The position numbers and the translations under genes are program-made. From positions 551,001 to 615,000 of the forward strand of contig WPIO01000158.1 of assembly GCA_009760855.2 (NCBI GenBank): a DNA stretch of 64,000 nt, in the 5' to 3' direction. The stretch comes from Cristatella mucedo. Lineage: Eukaryota > Bryozoa > Phylactolaemata > Cristatellidae. Below, in pieces: positions 34,034-44,976 of the stretch; the first letter of the stretch is position 1, and each line of letters begins with the position of its first letter. Below the pieces are notes generated by a model. The model was given only the letters and a program-made list of their open reading frames with translations, did not search any database and was not told the origin of the DNA.

Positions 34034-34203
34034 ATATATATATGTATATAATTCATTTGTATTGAGCCCAGAGAGAACTTACGCTTTATTCAGGCGCTTC
34101 GTGCCACGGACTTGAGCCCATGGCCTCGGCCATCAGACACATTCCCCTTGACCTCGGTCGGGGCGAGCGCCTTAACCACTTGTCCAAACCAGCGAGGCAT
34201 CTT
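34034..34203 (-). mobile_element. SINE family 1
   Basis: Minus-strand copy: tail (tatgtatataattcatttgtattgagcccagagagaacttacgctttattcaggcgctt), box B (revcomp of gacttgagcccatggcctcgg) and box A (revcomp of gccttaaccacttgtccaaacc). It ends in (AT)n at 34034-34046. Confidence 0.85.
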
Positions 34204-34394
34204 TGTAGCACTGCTGTACCAAATTTATATTTCGTGAACGGAAATTGAAGACTTTAAATGCCAAATAAAAAAGAAAATCATCTCTTTGAAGTTCTAGCAG
34301 GGGCATAATTGCATGTCTCAGTTCTTCAGGAAACTGCTGTTTAGCTATGTTTTTGAAATGCCGAGATAAACGATCGGGCTAGATGCATGGGAAG

Positions 34395-34672
34395 ATAATA
34401 ATGATGGTCATAATTATATATTTGTATAGCGTATTGAGAGAGCTCGATGTCTTTCTAGGCACATTAAATTTGCTGCAAAGGAAGCGCGATCGAGTGGTTA
34501 ATAGTAGCATGCTCATCGTCAAGATTGTTATAACATGGTTAGAGGTGGCATGCATAGGGTCAGCATGCAAGCAAACACGGTTAGTGGCAGCATGCACACT
34601 GTCAGCGCGCACAAGCACACCAAGGACGAATCACGAGGACCCACTAAATGCTGTGATAAATACACTGTAGAT
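34395..34672 (-). mobile_element. LINE family A 3' end, inverted
   Basis: Reading on the minus strand, the tail (revcomp of cgatgtctttctaggcacattaaatttgctgcaaagg) is followed upstream by the family's 3' region with 'agtgggtcctcgtgattcgtcc' (34630-34650). A second tail on the plus strand starts at 34688, so two ends face away from each other here. Confidence 0.75.
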
Positions 34673-34687
34673 GCGTTCCTATCAGCA

Positions 34688-34750
34688 CGTTTAAAGTGCT
34701 TAGAAAGAGATTTAGTTCTCTTGCGGTGGTATACTAATGTTTTACCATTA
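34688..34750 (+). mobile_element. LINE family A/SINE-1 tail fragment
   Basis: The sequence gtttaaagtgcttagaaagagatttagttctcttgcggtggtatactaatg is a plus-strand tail without any LINE body, directly beside the inverted copy at 34395-34672. Confidence 0.6.
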
Positions 34751-34977
34751 TCCTCATGGCCGAAAATGCATACAATCTTCGAGATACTATCGGCGGTACA
34801 AAGTATACAGTGTAATTTTTCGCGAAGTTATGAACATGGTTAAGGACATGAAATGCCAGTGAAAGGTAGACTTGGCAGCCAGAGACGACCAAAGTTATGA
34901 CGATTTACACTCCGGCCACCGCCTCCATAGTCAGTGAACACTGACACTGAGTGAACAGCAAAATGTTTGGGTTGTCC

Positions 34978-35152
34978 TGGTCCTCGGCTTACCTTTGGGT
35001 CTACCTCAGAAGTTAGGTGTTCGCATTTTGCGACCCGCAGGTCGTGGGTTTAAGTACCCCAACAGGCTATTCTTTACTGCCCACTGCAAACGGGCAAGGA
35101 TGATAGCCACTTTTGGCACTTTTGACGCTACATAAACGAGACTGTTGAATAA
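34978..35152 (+). mobile_element. SINE family 2
   Basis: Box B gcaggtcgtgggtttaagtacccc, body caggctattctttactgcccactgcaaacgg, tail cttttgacgctacataaacgagactgttgaataagcc. Moderately diverged. Confidence 0.75.
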
Positions 35153-35323
35153 GCCGACCCTCACTCTTTTACTTGACTTTCACGAGTGGCTGCGGTTTTA
35201 AAGGGGGCGGGCATAGAGAAGTGACACTGCAAAAAGGGAGCAGGTTAACAGTGCTGGGTCTGCTTTCACAAGAACGACAAACGTTCAGTTTCTAAGAAAA
35301 CTTTTGAAAGTTCACGCAGAATA

Positions 35324-35460
35324 TTGGTACAATGGTTAAGGTGCTCGCCCCGACCAAGGTCTGGCTGAGGTCGTGGGCTCGAGCCCCAAGGCATATGTTA
35401 AGCGCCTGAATAGAGATTAAGTTCTCTTGGGGCGCTATACAAATAAATTATATATATAGG
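35324..35460 (+). mobile_element. SINE family 1
   Basis: Box A (ttggtacaatggttaagg), gctcgccccgaccaaggtctgg, box B (aggtcgtgggctcgagcccc), tail ttaagcgcctgaatagagattaagttctcttggggcgctatac and (AT)n. Well preserved. Confidence 0.87.
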
Positions 35461-36179
35461 AAACGTGTTGACAATGAGACAAATATCAGGTAAGTAACAA
35501 TAAGAACAAGACATTTGCATCACATCCTAAGAAAAATAATAGGCAAAGTCCAGCAGATATCCTACGTCTAGAAGGTATTCCTGGAAATATGGCAGCACAT
35601 TAGCTGTAGCAAACCACTGGCCAAGCACAAATGCATGCTTTCGAACAAACGAAGATACCTGATAAGTAAAGCTTACACGTGTGTTATTGAGTACACATTC
35701 TCCAAGGAGCAGACCTTCTGAGCTCTGAGGCCCACGAGGCTGGAAAGCCTCTCACCAGAGGGTCAGACAGCACGTCAGGAGAAAAACAGGAACAAACAGG
35801 AACAAACATAACCGTTAAAGACTTACAGCCACAGCCCACGAATAACATTAACATGATACACATCTGGGATTAATGTGGACCACCGGGCAGTTAAAAGTAG
35901 CTCTACAACAGCTGAATGGATGCAATTTCCACATCGAGGCAGTAAAAAAAGTTAAAGGTTAGGTGATTCAACAGCCTCATTGACTTAGCAGCAGAAGAAC
36001 CTATTGTTATGCATTTTCTCATTGCCGGAGACGATTGCCTTACTTAGCTGACCAAAGAGAAAAAAACTCGTCAGTGGGATGCAATACAAAAATACTTTAA
36101 ACGGCACGGGCTCGGTCATCCACACATTGCGGAAAAACATGAAGTTGATTACTATACTGATGAGCTTGCTCTGCGAAAA
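35461..36179. other. Unassigned
   Basis: No repeat family or exon was recognised in this stretch of the giant intron. Confidence 0.5.
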
Positions 36180-36323
36180 TTGTGCTATTTCGCAACCGTC
36201 TGCCTAGCAATATATTCTTAGGCATATCCTGTGTGTCATGGACCTCAAAAAGAGACAACATCACACCACTTCTATACGAATCCGAGCTTCACTGGCTGTC
36301 CTCACAAGGATCGAACCGACGTC

Positions 36324-36387
<64 letters not shown>

Positions 36388-36722
36388 CCCCCTCTCTCTC
36401 CGCTCTCTCTCTCCCTCCCCCCTCTCTCCCTCTCTCTCTCTCTGGTTTACTTGTCGCTTCAATCGCCTGCACCAGCCTACCCATTTGACACCCATGCTCC
36501 TCTAATGTATGCTAGCACCACCTGATCGTTGTCGTCTAGTCATCTCGCCGTTCCTTAAGCTAAATTGAAGCCTTTTGGCGATCGGGCCGGCAGTTGATGT
36601 TCACCGATATTCGTGAACTCGCTTCCGGCGTCTGTCACCACCTGCAACGACTTTGCACCATTTAATTCTCAGCTAAAGTAGAGCGCATGCATGTATTTCT
36701 GAAATAAATAAATCAATCAATC
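36180..36722 (+). mobile_element. LINE of a third type (family C), RT C-terminus with internal (CT)n
   Basis: The reading CHGPQKETTSHHFYTNPS, FTGCPHKDR and then ASIACTSLPI/APAYPFDTHA matches the C-terminal LINE region (ITPLL..LHWLPVK.RI..K...LAPAYL). The 3' end differs from families A and B: it stops after ctaaagtagagcgcatgcatgtatttctg and a (AATA)/(AATC)n tail at 36700-36722. A (CT)n run of about 115 bp replaces the middle of the domain. Confidence 0.65.
36329..36442. repeat. (CT)n microsatellite inside a LINE reverse transcriptase remnant
   Basis: Pure (CT)n at 36329-36385, then imperfect C/T sequence to 36442, interrupting the family-C LINE domain. Confidence 0.97.
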
Positions 36723-36890
36723 TTGGCTGATTAAACAGCCCATTTTTTATAGCGACAGAAGAGCCGTAACGGCTATCACCACCGCTTGCAGTGGCCATAA
36801 AGGACCGCCCACCACAGGAATCGAGCCCACGACCTCGGGACCGAGGTCGTGAAAGCAACCGCCTTACCTAATGTGCCATCACGGCTTATT
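36722..36890 (-). mobile_element. SINE family 2 with a palindromic box-B region
   Basis: Minus-strand copy: tail (tggctgattaaacagcccattttttatagcgacagaagagcc), body (aaaggaccgcccaccacaggaatc), box B (gagcccacgacctcgg) and box A (revcomp of gccttacctaatgtgccatcacggc). At 36828-36851 the box-B sequence is mirrored to make an 11-bp inverted repeat. Confidence 0.82.
36828..36851. repeat. Perfect 11-bp inverted repeat inside a SINE
   Basis: Arms cacgacctcgg and ccgaggtcgtg separated by 2 nt, at the box-B region of the 36722 SINE. Confidence 0.9.
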
Positions 36891-36950
36891 TTATTTATTT
36901 CTGACATCCGCATATGGATGGCAGCAATTGTTCTCTGATTTAAAGTTAAT

Positions 36951-37890
36951 AAAGCCAACTTACCAGTTATGGGAATACCAAGTGTGGCACAGAAATTGGC
37001 AAAATTAACGCTCAAAACCGGTTCTGCCAGCATATCTCCTGTTGAATCCGTACAAAATATTGATGTCCTGTACCAAAATGACCTTTCACTGGACGACCAC
37101 ATTGGCTCCGTAGTCAAGCCTGACTACTTTCAGCTACATAATATTGCTAAAATTGGGCTTGCTTAGACAGGAATACTACATCCAAATTGGTCCATGCATT
37201 TGTAAAATCCCGTCTCGACTTATATAACTCACTGCCTGCTGGTCTACCGGCCTGTGCAACCAGACACTTACAGTTGGTGCACAACTCTGCATCTAGTCTT
37301 GTCTGTTGTGAGCGTCGCAGCTTTCACATCACATCCCTTCTTGCCGATCTGCACTGGCTCCTAGCCAAGCAATGCGTCGACTTTAAGGTTCTGTCACTAA
37401 CTTTAAATCCCTTTATTCTTTGGCTCCAGCCTACCTATCAGATCTACTCGCCCACCACGCTAAGCATAGTACCATCCGCTTTTTTTAATCAAATCGCTTA
37501 GCTATCCCTCATGCGAAGCTCAAATCCGTTGGAGACCGTAACTTTAGTTCGTATGCTCGCAATTCAAGGAGCTCACTCCCGACTGACGTCACGTCATCCT
37601 CTGACTAGGAATTTAAAAAGAAGCTAAAAGTGCATGTCATATAATTATCACAGCATTTAGCGGGTCCGTGTGATTTGCCCTTTGTGTGCTTATGCGTAGT
37701 GATACTATTCGTGCTGCCACTAACCATATTTATACGTTGACACTGCACGTCACCTCGAAACCATGTTATGCTTGTTGACATTGTAAACGTTACCGATAAC
37801 CATTTGATCGTGCTTTGTATACAGCAAATGAAAAGTGCCTGTAAAGACATTAGGCTCTCTGATGGCGATACGCAAATGTGTTATTTTCTC
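36951..37890 (+). mobile_element. LINE family A, RT C-terminus and 3' tail
   Basis: It encodes SISPVESVQNIDVLYQND, SLDDHIGSVVKPDYFQLHNI, FVKSRLDLYNSLPAGLPACA and HWLLAKQCVDFKVLSLTLNP, followed by the 3' region (gcatttagcgggtccgtgtga) and a diverged tail (agcaaatgaaaagtgcctgtaaag...ggcgatacgcaaatg). It is older than the 15.2-kb copy, with more substitutions and stops. Confidence 0.85.
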
Positions 37891-38904
37891 TAACAGAGCG
37901 TAATACAAAAGACCAAGTATTGTTATTGTATGCAATTTTTGGTTCATTCGAATAGTACCAACCCGACTAAGTCCTCTCCACGAAATGTGACGGTAAGGTA
38001 TCGCCGAGCAAGCTGTTCGTGTACAGAGATCATGGTAACGTGTTTTCACGGATTCGCTTCTCGCCCCTGTTACTGTACTGTCACGGTTCCAATATAGACT
38101 CCTCTGGAGCATTAATAGCAGAGTCGTAGCCTGGGGCGATCGGAAGACTAAACTCCTCATTGCAAACTTTGATTGCTAGATTTTCGTCAACTTTTCTAAT
38201 AAATAGTGAGAAAATTCAAACTTGCCCCCATAGGCAAGGGCAACTATGGCAGCAGTGATGCCGACCAGGGACCATTGATAATTGAGATAGACGCTTCCGT
38301 GGCCATTAATTTTATCGATCTTTCTCTAGGACAATGCGGCCCTTCTGAGCCGGTGCTAGTGTGGGAGTAGAATTACTCGACAAGCACACTCTTTTACTAA
38401 AAGGTTGTAATTGAATCAATGCCCTCGGTCTCCTATGCCATTCTCGAACTTTATCTACTTTGTTATTCTATCCTGCAGCAAGGTTTGAACGCTGATGCAA
38501 ACAGTGCTAGATGACTAGACAGATAGGTGAGTTGTCCTATGTGGGAACTCCCAGACGACCAAAAAAGTACTGGTCCATACTGGATCCCAATCGTGTCTGC
38601 CCTCCACGAGCTGGGCTATCTCAGTACCCGCCTTCTGCCAGAGCGTGAGAGCAGTGCATACTGTGCAATAAACCGCCCATCCAGCTATTCGACTCACCAT
38701 AAACCGCCCATCAAAGAAGGGAAGAGAGCTTTAAAGCCTGCCGGTAAAGAAGGACGTACGACTCCAGCCAATCATCTTTATTTTGTTCTTCTTAAAGCTA
38801 TTCGGTATAGATAGGATTTGAAATGCTAATAGATTTCGGTATTGCGTGCCGGCTAAGTGCATGGCTCTACTATGGTGCAGAATTAATAACAATATTTGGA
38901 CTTT
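37891..38904. other. Unassigned
   Basis: Contains two short echoes of 'aaaccgcccatc' (38670, 38702) that may derive from a SINE-2 body. Otherwise nothing was recognised. Confidence 0.45.
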
Positions 38905-39240
38905 TTGTTGAGTGCCACAAAAGAACTCAATCTCTACATAGGCGCTGGAAAACTCGTTACTGCAAGAGAGGCAATAACCGATGGTTAAATGACATGCATG
39001 TCATCATGCTTAGAAGAGCAAGAAAAAGCGAGTAAGTATCGTGCTTAGACCTGCATGCAAAAGCCCACATGAAAACACTAAGGCCACTCAGCACAGCCAC
39101 TGAATTGTAACATGTGCTGAATCATGCACATATAAGCACGCAGAGCACCTAGGAATAAAACAAAGACTTGTTTTTGGGGCGCAAGGAAAGCTGAGGGAAT
39201 AAATACGTCTTTAGCTGAGACTTCAAAAATGCAAAGTCAA
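38905..39240 (-). mobile_element. LINE family A relative, 3' non-coding end
   Basis: Minus-strand tail (revcomp of aaaagaactcaatctctacataggcgct at about 38915-38945), then a 3' region shared with 53.8 kb and 60.5 kb, including 'tctttagctgagacttcaaa' near 39215. It ends where a 40-bp tandem repeat begins. Confidence 0.55.
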
Positions 39241-39342
39241 TTCAGGTGATGACAGGAGCCACAAGGCGCAGAGATGACTATTCAAGCGATGACAGAAGCC
39301 GCAAGGCGCAGAGATGACTATTCAGGCGATGACAGAATCCGG
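39241..39342 (+). repeat. 40-bp tandem repeat, 2.5 units
   Basis: Units start at 39241, 39281 and 39321 (ttcaggtgatgacaggagcc, ttcaagcgatgacagaagcc, ttcaggcgatgacagaatcc), the first two ending caaggcgcagagatgacta. They differ by a few substitutions. Confidence 0.93.
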
Positions 39343-39526
39343 AAGACATTTGCAGACTTTTGGAGAATTTGCTACGTACATACAAGTTTGTACATTGGCA
39401 TCTTCAATAAAATGCAGTGTTATAGGTTTTGATCAATCACTCTTTCAATTTTGTATGGTCTTAAACGTGCTTTCTTAGCAATTGGTCTCCTAAATGTATG
39501 TGGGTTGCTCACGTGTGCTGTCTACA

Positions 39527-40540
39527 TGGCCCACGCCAATGGAGACCATTTCGTGAGAACCCGCATATGCAATTGCACGCAATTTTGTTGGTGAACCCGG
39601 GACATTGTTTTCTGTAACGTGGAATCAAAATCCAGCTGGACAACGCTTATAGTGGAAATGGTAGATGTATCGCAGTTCGAATATGCAGAAGGCTGGCTGG
39701 TCCGGGCCCTTTGGCGACCGTAGCATAAAAACGCCCATGCGCAGTCGCATGAAATTATGAAGGTAAACCCGGAACATTGTTCCCCACAATGCGGAATCAA
39801 AACCGCAGCTACGCGATGGCTATTGTGGAAAAGGCTGCTGTATTGCTGTTCGTAATTGTAAGAGGCCCGGGCAGTTTGAGCCCATTGCTTGAAAACGGGC
39901 ATGTGCAAATGCCTGAAATTCTTGCGGGTAAGCTTAGAATTATGCTTCCTATTATATTAAATCCACACCTGCAGTTTTGCAACGCTTATTGTGGAAATAA
40001 CAGCTGCATCGAAGTTTGATTATGCAGGGAGGCTCGCTGGCCAGGGCCGTACGAGGCGACAGCATGAGAACGTGCAAGCGCAACCGCAGGACATTTGATA
40101 GGTAAACCTGAAACACTATTCTCTGTCATTTGAAATGAAATCCGCAGCTGCATGAAGCTTTTTGCAGAAATGACATATGTATCGCAGCTCAATTATTTAG
40201 GGCTGCTATCTGGATCGGGCCACTGGAGGCCTTAGCATGAGAACGCATTAGCGCAATCGTACGAGATCTATTGAGTTAATGTGCAGCATTCTTTATACAA
40301 GTAGAAATCAAAATCGCAGTTGCGAGTCATTGCATGGAAATAGCAGCTGTATAGCCATTGGAATGTCTAAAAAGGCTAGCTGGCGCGGGTCATTTTAGGC
40401 CATAACACGAAAGCGGGCAAGCGCAATTGCATGAAATTTGGTGGGTAAACTCGCAACGTCACTTGGTATAAGTTGGAACCAAAACAGCTGTTTTCTTCTT
40501 GTGGAAATTGCAGCTATATCGCAGTGTATCGAGGTTATTC
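39527..40540 (+). repeat. Diverged satellite-like tandem array, about 170-bp period, six units
   Basis: A repeated order of motifs (gagaac...gcgcaattgcatgaaatt, GGTAAACC, ggaatcaaaa(t/c)cgcagct, gtggaaatagcagctgtatcgcag, ggctggctgg(t/c)c(c/g)ggcc) recurs six times. The GGTAAAC-like anchor is at about 39590, 39762, 39927, 40101, 40273 and 40443, giving spacings of 172, 165, 174, 172 and 170. Units are substantially diverged from each other. No open frame spans it. Confidence 0.88.
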
Positions 40541-41400
40541 GTGTGACCCAAGGCGGACGGATTGATTTGAACTCCGTAAATAGTCTTGCCTCTCGTAACA
40601 CTACTACTGCCATAGTATACCACAGCTCTCTGAAAAAACTGGCTCACCTTAGAGCAGCGAGGCGACTTCGTGATCCTGTAACTCACTATTAGTACGTTGC
40701 AATTGGTTAGTTGCTCAGCTTACTATGTATTGCATGCGATTGCCTTGTAACTTCTGTGTTTTTCATAAATCTTAATACTTTGGAACTATGCCAGTATAAA
40801 AATCGTCTTAATCTGGACAACATATTCTTTGTGTCTGTTTACGCATCTCAACTTGCTTTCCGACTCCGCCCATTGCAGTTGCCGCTCCGATGCGTGCTTA
40901 GCTCACTGAATAGTGTATGACCAGATGCGACCATATGTGCCATTCTTTGTGGCCTCACAGACTCAGGCCGGTGTGCCACATGACACAGAATGGTGCGCCG
41001 CGGTGCACTACGAGTCAGCAGTCGCCAAGACTGCCTCGTGGCCAATCTTAAAGCAGCATCGATCAAGTTCTTGCCCTGCAATCGCGGCGACTGCGTTCGA
41101 AGAGTACGGCGTCTATCTGTGGCCACATTTGTGAATGCTATTGAATACGATACGAATAAAGTTCCTCTTCAGCAACGATAGAGAAATCAACTAAAAAAGC
41201 ATGGCCATTTTCAGCATGTCATCTAGGTAGGTCTAAAATCAAGGAAACGTAAAAGAGTGCCATTCTGATTGCCAGGCATTCGGGCGGCAGTGCAATTTGG
41301 AGAAGCGCCAAATTCTAGCGCCCGCTAAATCTTAAATCTAATCTCTCTCGTCCTCCTCCTCCTCCTCCTTCTCCTCTGCTTCTCTTCCGCTAGAGTCTCT
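40541..41400. other. Unassigned
   Basis: Lies between the 170-bp array and the minus-strand coding-like cluster. No feature was recognised. Confidence 0.5.
41351..41380. repeat. (CCT)n microsatellite
   Basis: About eight CCT units with slight interruptions. Confidence 0.9.
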
Positions 41401-41438
41401 GTGTATATCCTAAGCGTACTAAATAGCGAGTGAGAAGA

Positions 41439-41697
41439 GATGAGAGGTGCTTAAAAGCTTGAACTGCACCCCTTTTATCGCTGCTACATCGGAGTCTGCC
41501 AGCGTTTGCTTAGCGTGAAAAAAAACTTGCAGAGGCTGTTCTCGATATTGCTTAGCTGTACCTTTATATTGCGATTCGAACTTGCTTGCGCAAATAAATT
41601 CTGTCACAAAAAAGATAACAAGTCGATATACCTAAAAACAAATCACAGCGGATCAATTTGTGCAATAAGCTGCTAAAGATATTTGAAATCGCATCGC
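41439..41697 (-). CDS. Possible further exons of the unrecognised minus-strand gene
   Basis: On the minus strand, 41697-41632 reads DAISNIFSSLLHKLIRCDLF and ends TTAG|GTATAT. After only 31 nt, a pyrimidine-rich acceptor (ttatcttttttgtgacag) opens 41600 downward in the matching phase, reading EFICASKFESQYKGTAKQYR and then LQVFFHAKQTLADSDVAAIK. The downstream end is unclear. The opposite strand is also open over 41652-41915 (95 codons, IVRINLCNKLLK-like start), so strand assignment is uncertain. It may belong with the 42158-42746 pair, but no phase-correct link was found. Confidence 0.2.
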
Positions 41698-42157
41698 CTG
41701 TTAAAGATGACATCATGCGACATTGCTTTAGCTATTGGTTCGACAGTGAGAGAAACCTGTCAGCAAGTTCGCACTCGCTTTACATAATATTTGACTCGTC
41801 GCTCATGCGTAATTCAGTGTGTGCATTGGTTAAAGCACTCGAAGCCAAGAGAGCGAGCGGTAAAATAACAGCGACAGTAGCAACCCTAGCACCCTCTTTT
41901 CAGTCATTTTGTTGATGAATCGCATGCTGAATGGTGCGCAAATCAACTATTTCTTCTCAATCTCAGCAGCAGCAGTTGATGATGGGAGGCTGGGCTTCTC
42001 TTCCGGTGTTCGTGGTTCAGTTGAGAATTTGGAGAGTCTCAAAATGAACAGGTCATATCACTCTTTAAGGAGGACAGTCTAAAAATTAAGCAAGCTACAG
42101 GCAGTACATTTTTATCAGCTCAGTGCTAAGCCACGGCGGTAGCGAGCCCTGCTATAC

Positions 42158-42746
42158 CTGTGGTGCTGCCACGGAAAAGGCCAGCAATATATCTGTGATA
42201 TTCCGCTCATCCACTTGCTCAATAATGACACACGCAGTGCGTTGAAGGGCAAATTCAAAGAAAATCTTGAAGAAGAGGGAGTAATGTTCCCTGTGTTTTG
42301 AAACAAAAGTAGAAGAGTCAGCGGTAGCGGTATCAAGCTGCAGGAAAAACTGTAGTAAATCTATTTTGTCGCCAGCAGAACTGAGCTGAGCGTCGCTGGC
42401 AGGTAGCATTCGATCGCGTACCGGCACCAATGAACGCTACTTCTCGACTAGCGACAGATTTCTTCTGAGTCTTTCCTACCTATCTAAAGTTCACCGCTTA
42501 CACATGTCTACCAATTGCTCGGTACTATTGTGTTTCTGTTGCTGCTGCAGCTGCTGGAATAGTGAGTCAAAAGCCAAACTCTGGAGGCCATGAGGATACT
42601 TTGAACACTAGAGAATTCTCTTCGCAGCTCAGTTCCTTACTTAAGCTGATATCAAGAAGCACTTCGACAACTTCTACAGTGTGCATTTTGCCTTGAGGGT
42701 TATCCAATTTGTTCAGAAGCGCATATTTTAATTTTCCAGCAATCTG
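42158..42746 (-). CDS. Unrecognised minus-strand coding-like pair of exons
   Basis: Two stretches on the minus strand are open, phase-compatible and bounded by splice consensus. The first (42746 down to 42600, 49 codons) follows ttaataattag, reads QIAGKLKYALLNKLDNPQGK then VEVVEVLLDISLSKELSCEE, and ends AAA|GTATCC in phase 0. The second (42436 down to 42158, 93 codons) follows gagaagtag, contains DKIDLLQFFLQLDTA and KHREHYSLFFKIFFEFALQR, and ends CAG|GTATAG. The intron between is 163 nt. Regular Leu/Phe spacing suggests an alpha-helical (HEAT-like) protein. A third open piece lies just upstream (42888-42778: VTFELLKAKTEVLITETLST), but its junction is unclear. I could not find a continuing open exon after 42158 in phase 0. 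It may be a live gene inside the kinase intron, a decayed copy, or a transposon gene I do not know. No function is assigned. Confidence 0.35.
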
Positions 42747-43123
42747 CTAATTATTAATCAATACGCCTAACGAGTCAATTACACAGCCTCCTTAAAGTAC
42801 TACTAAATGCTTTGAGCAATTTCATTAAGGTGCTGAGTGTCTCCGTAATCAATACCTCAGTTTTAGCTTTCAGGAGCTCGAAGGTGACCTGATGACTCTA
42901 CACTTTCGTGTAATGGCAGCAAGGAACACAAGCAAAGTCATCTTCCTATTTAACTTCACCGTCACGAACGAGTTCTATTCAGGTCAAAGGTACCTTTCAA
43001 AGTATCGTTCCGCTTATAAAGAGATAGATATTAAAAGATGACTCACAATTACTCGTATCCTTACAGAGCAACTGATGGACTCTGGTTTCTGAAGTGTACA
43101 TCATAAAATATTTGTAACAAAAA

Positions 43124-43252
43124 AGAGAGCGCGAAAGAGAGAGAGAAAGCGAGAGAGAGAGCGAGAGAGAGAGCGAGAGAGAAAGAGAGAGCAAGAGAGA
43201 GAGCAAGAGAGAGAGAGAGCGAGAGAGAGATAGAGAGGGAGAGGGAGAGAGA
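43124..43252. repeat. (GA)n microsatellite with regular GCGA interruptions
   Basis: A purine run where GAGAGAGC or GAGAAAG blocks recur every 8-16 bp. Confidence 0.96.
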
Positions 43253-43689
43253 ACTCGTGCAGATGGTAAAAAAATGACGATTAGCGAATTTACTAAATGT
43301 CCTCAAAAGCCCGAATAGGTTTTTAGTGTAACTATGCAACTACCTTGAAGACAAGAAAAGGTAATGATGACTCCGCAGGATCTTGCCTGTAAATTTATTC
43401 ATTTCTGTGTTATTCTTGCGTTTAAACGCTTTGTTATTTCCGTTGCGTTTTCGGTCAAACTCAGAATTACTGCTGCATGAAGTACGAAATGTGTGGGTCC
43501 TCAAATTTGCATTCGCTGTCCATGAGATCTCAAGTTTGTTTTTTGCACTTTCTAGTCCTTCTTATCTATATGTTAGTTTGTTTTGCAATTTCTGGCTCAT
43601 CTTATCTATATACTTATCTGATTCTATTTTCCAGCAATTTGCTCTGTAGAAATTCCTTGCAAAAAACATATTTTCCCATGAATAGGTAT

Positions 43690-43815
43690 GTCTGGTTTGG
43701 TTTGTGATCTAAGGTGCTCGTGTTTGATGACCGATGATGTGGGCTCGAGCCCTGGGGCATTTGCAAAGTATCTGTCTAGAGATTATGTTCTCTTTTGTTG
43801 TTATAAAAATAAAAA
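43690..43815 (+). mobile_element. SINE family 1, diverged
   Basis: Box A region tggtttggtttgtgatctaaggtgctcg, box B atgtgggctcgagccctgg, tail aaagtatctgtctagagattatgttctctt. Substitutions in the tail make it older than the other copies. Confidence 0.75.
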
Positions 43816-43897
43816 ATAGTTTGAAAGTCAAAAACTGATCGCCGTCTTGAGATCGACTGGCCAGAGCAACCGGCTCATTAAGCACATAGAGCCGAAT

Positions 43898-44116
<219 letters not shown>

Positions 44117-44850
44117 TGCAGAGGCACGTAGCGTACCACGATGCTAGCTCATTCAATAGAAGAGTGGGCAGGATAGCCGCTAAACAAGCATCTGAAAATG
44201 ATTTAGAGGAGCAAATACAACGACCGGAAGTGTGAAAGCGGTTAATCAATGACTTGGAAAAAAATTTCCGCTTATCAAGAACAAACCTCTGATCGAAATT
44301 CCTTCAGCTAAACGTTTTGCTGGTTCTCCCTACCTTTTTGTCGGAGATTTTAACATCTAGTAGAGCCGCCCAGTGGAAAAAGCGTACAATGAGCTCGACT
44401 TACAAGTGCCGCGGTACACCTCGGAAGACTGTGTGAGCTAGAACAGATCCTTTAAGAACCTCGCATGTGCACAAGACTTCTTCAAGAAAAAAACAGGCCA
44501 TTGCAAATGTACGGTAAATAAGATTGAAGAGCGAAGGTCAGGCTTCAGCCCCTATCCGCCCCCGAGGTGTCGCGCCTCAAGGCGCTTCTGATTGGCGCCT
44601 CCGTCGGTTTCGTACCGACTGAGGCTGGTGCCTGGTGCATGCGGGATAGTTGAACGGCATACGTCGCGTCATCATCGGCATTTGTAGTGCACAAAATCTT
44701 ACTGAGATCTTGTGAGACCTTGAAGTTCTTGTATATCTCAATACTTTTTCGGCAAACAGATGTTCACTAATCAGCCACACAAGGCTGCCGTTTTTTTTAA
44801 CCAATGTGTCACACTGGTGCGTTTTTAGTTTTGGCCTTACCGTAGAAGTT
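44117..44850. other. Unassigned
   Basis: Between the (CA)n/(TA)n tract and the possible internal promoter. No feature was recognised. Confidence 0.5.
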
Positions 44851-44976
44851 TATAAATGCAGCCATGCAATGAATACCTTAGCGTTCACTGGCGTAGCGCT
44901 CTCTGTGTAATTATCTATCGACCTGTGTATCGATATCTCTCGATCAAAGTGCAGAGGAGACGGTCAAAATGGGTCG
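44851..44976 (+). promoter_or_regulatory. Possible internal promoter with a tiny ATG exon
   Basis: A TATA-like TATAAATG sits at 44851. At 44969 an ATG in good context (gtcaaaATGG) is followed after only eight coding bases by a consensus donor (CG|GTGAGTAA at 44977). This encodes Met-Gly-Arg and leaves phase 2, the phase needed to enter the 46757 exon, giving MGR-CC. An N-terminal Met-Gly followed by Cys residues would suit myristoylation and palmitoylation. There is no transcript evidence and each element could occur by chance. Confidence 0.25.

Noticed and set aside
39527-40540. CRISPR-like or coding repeat array
   Set aside because: The spacing of about 170 bp, the divergence within units, the lack of short identical repeats and the eukaryotic context rule out CRISPR; no frame spans the units.
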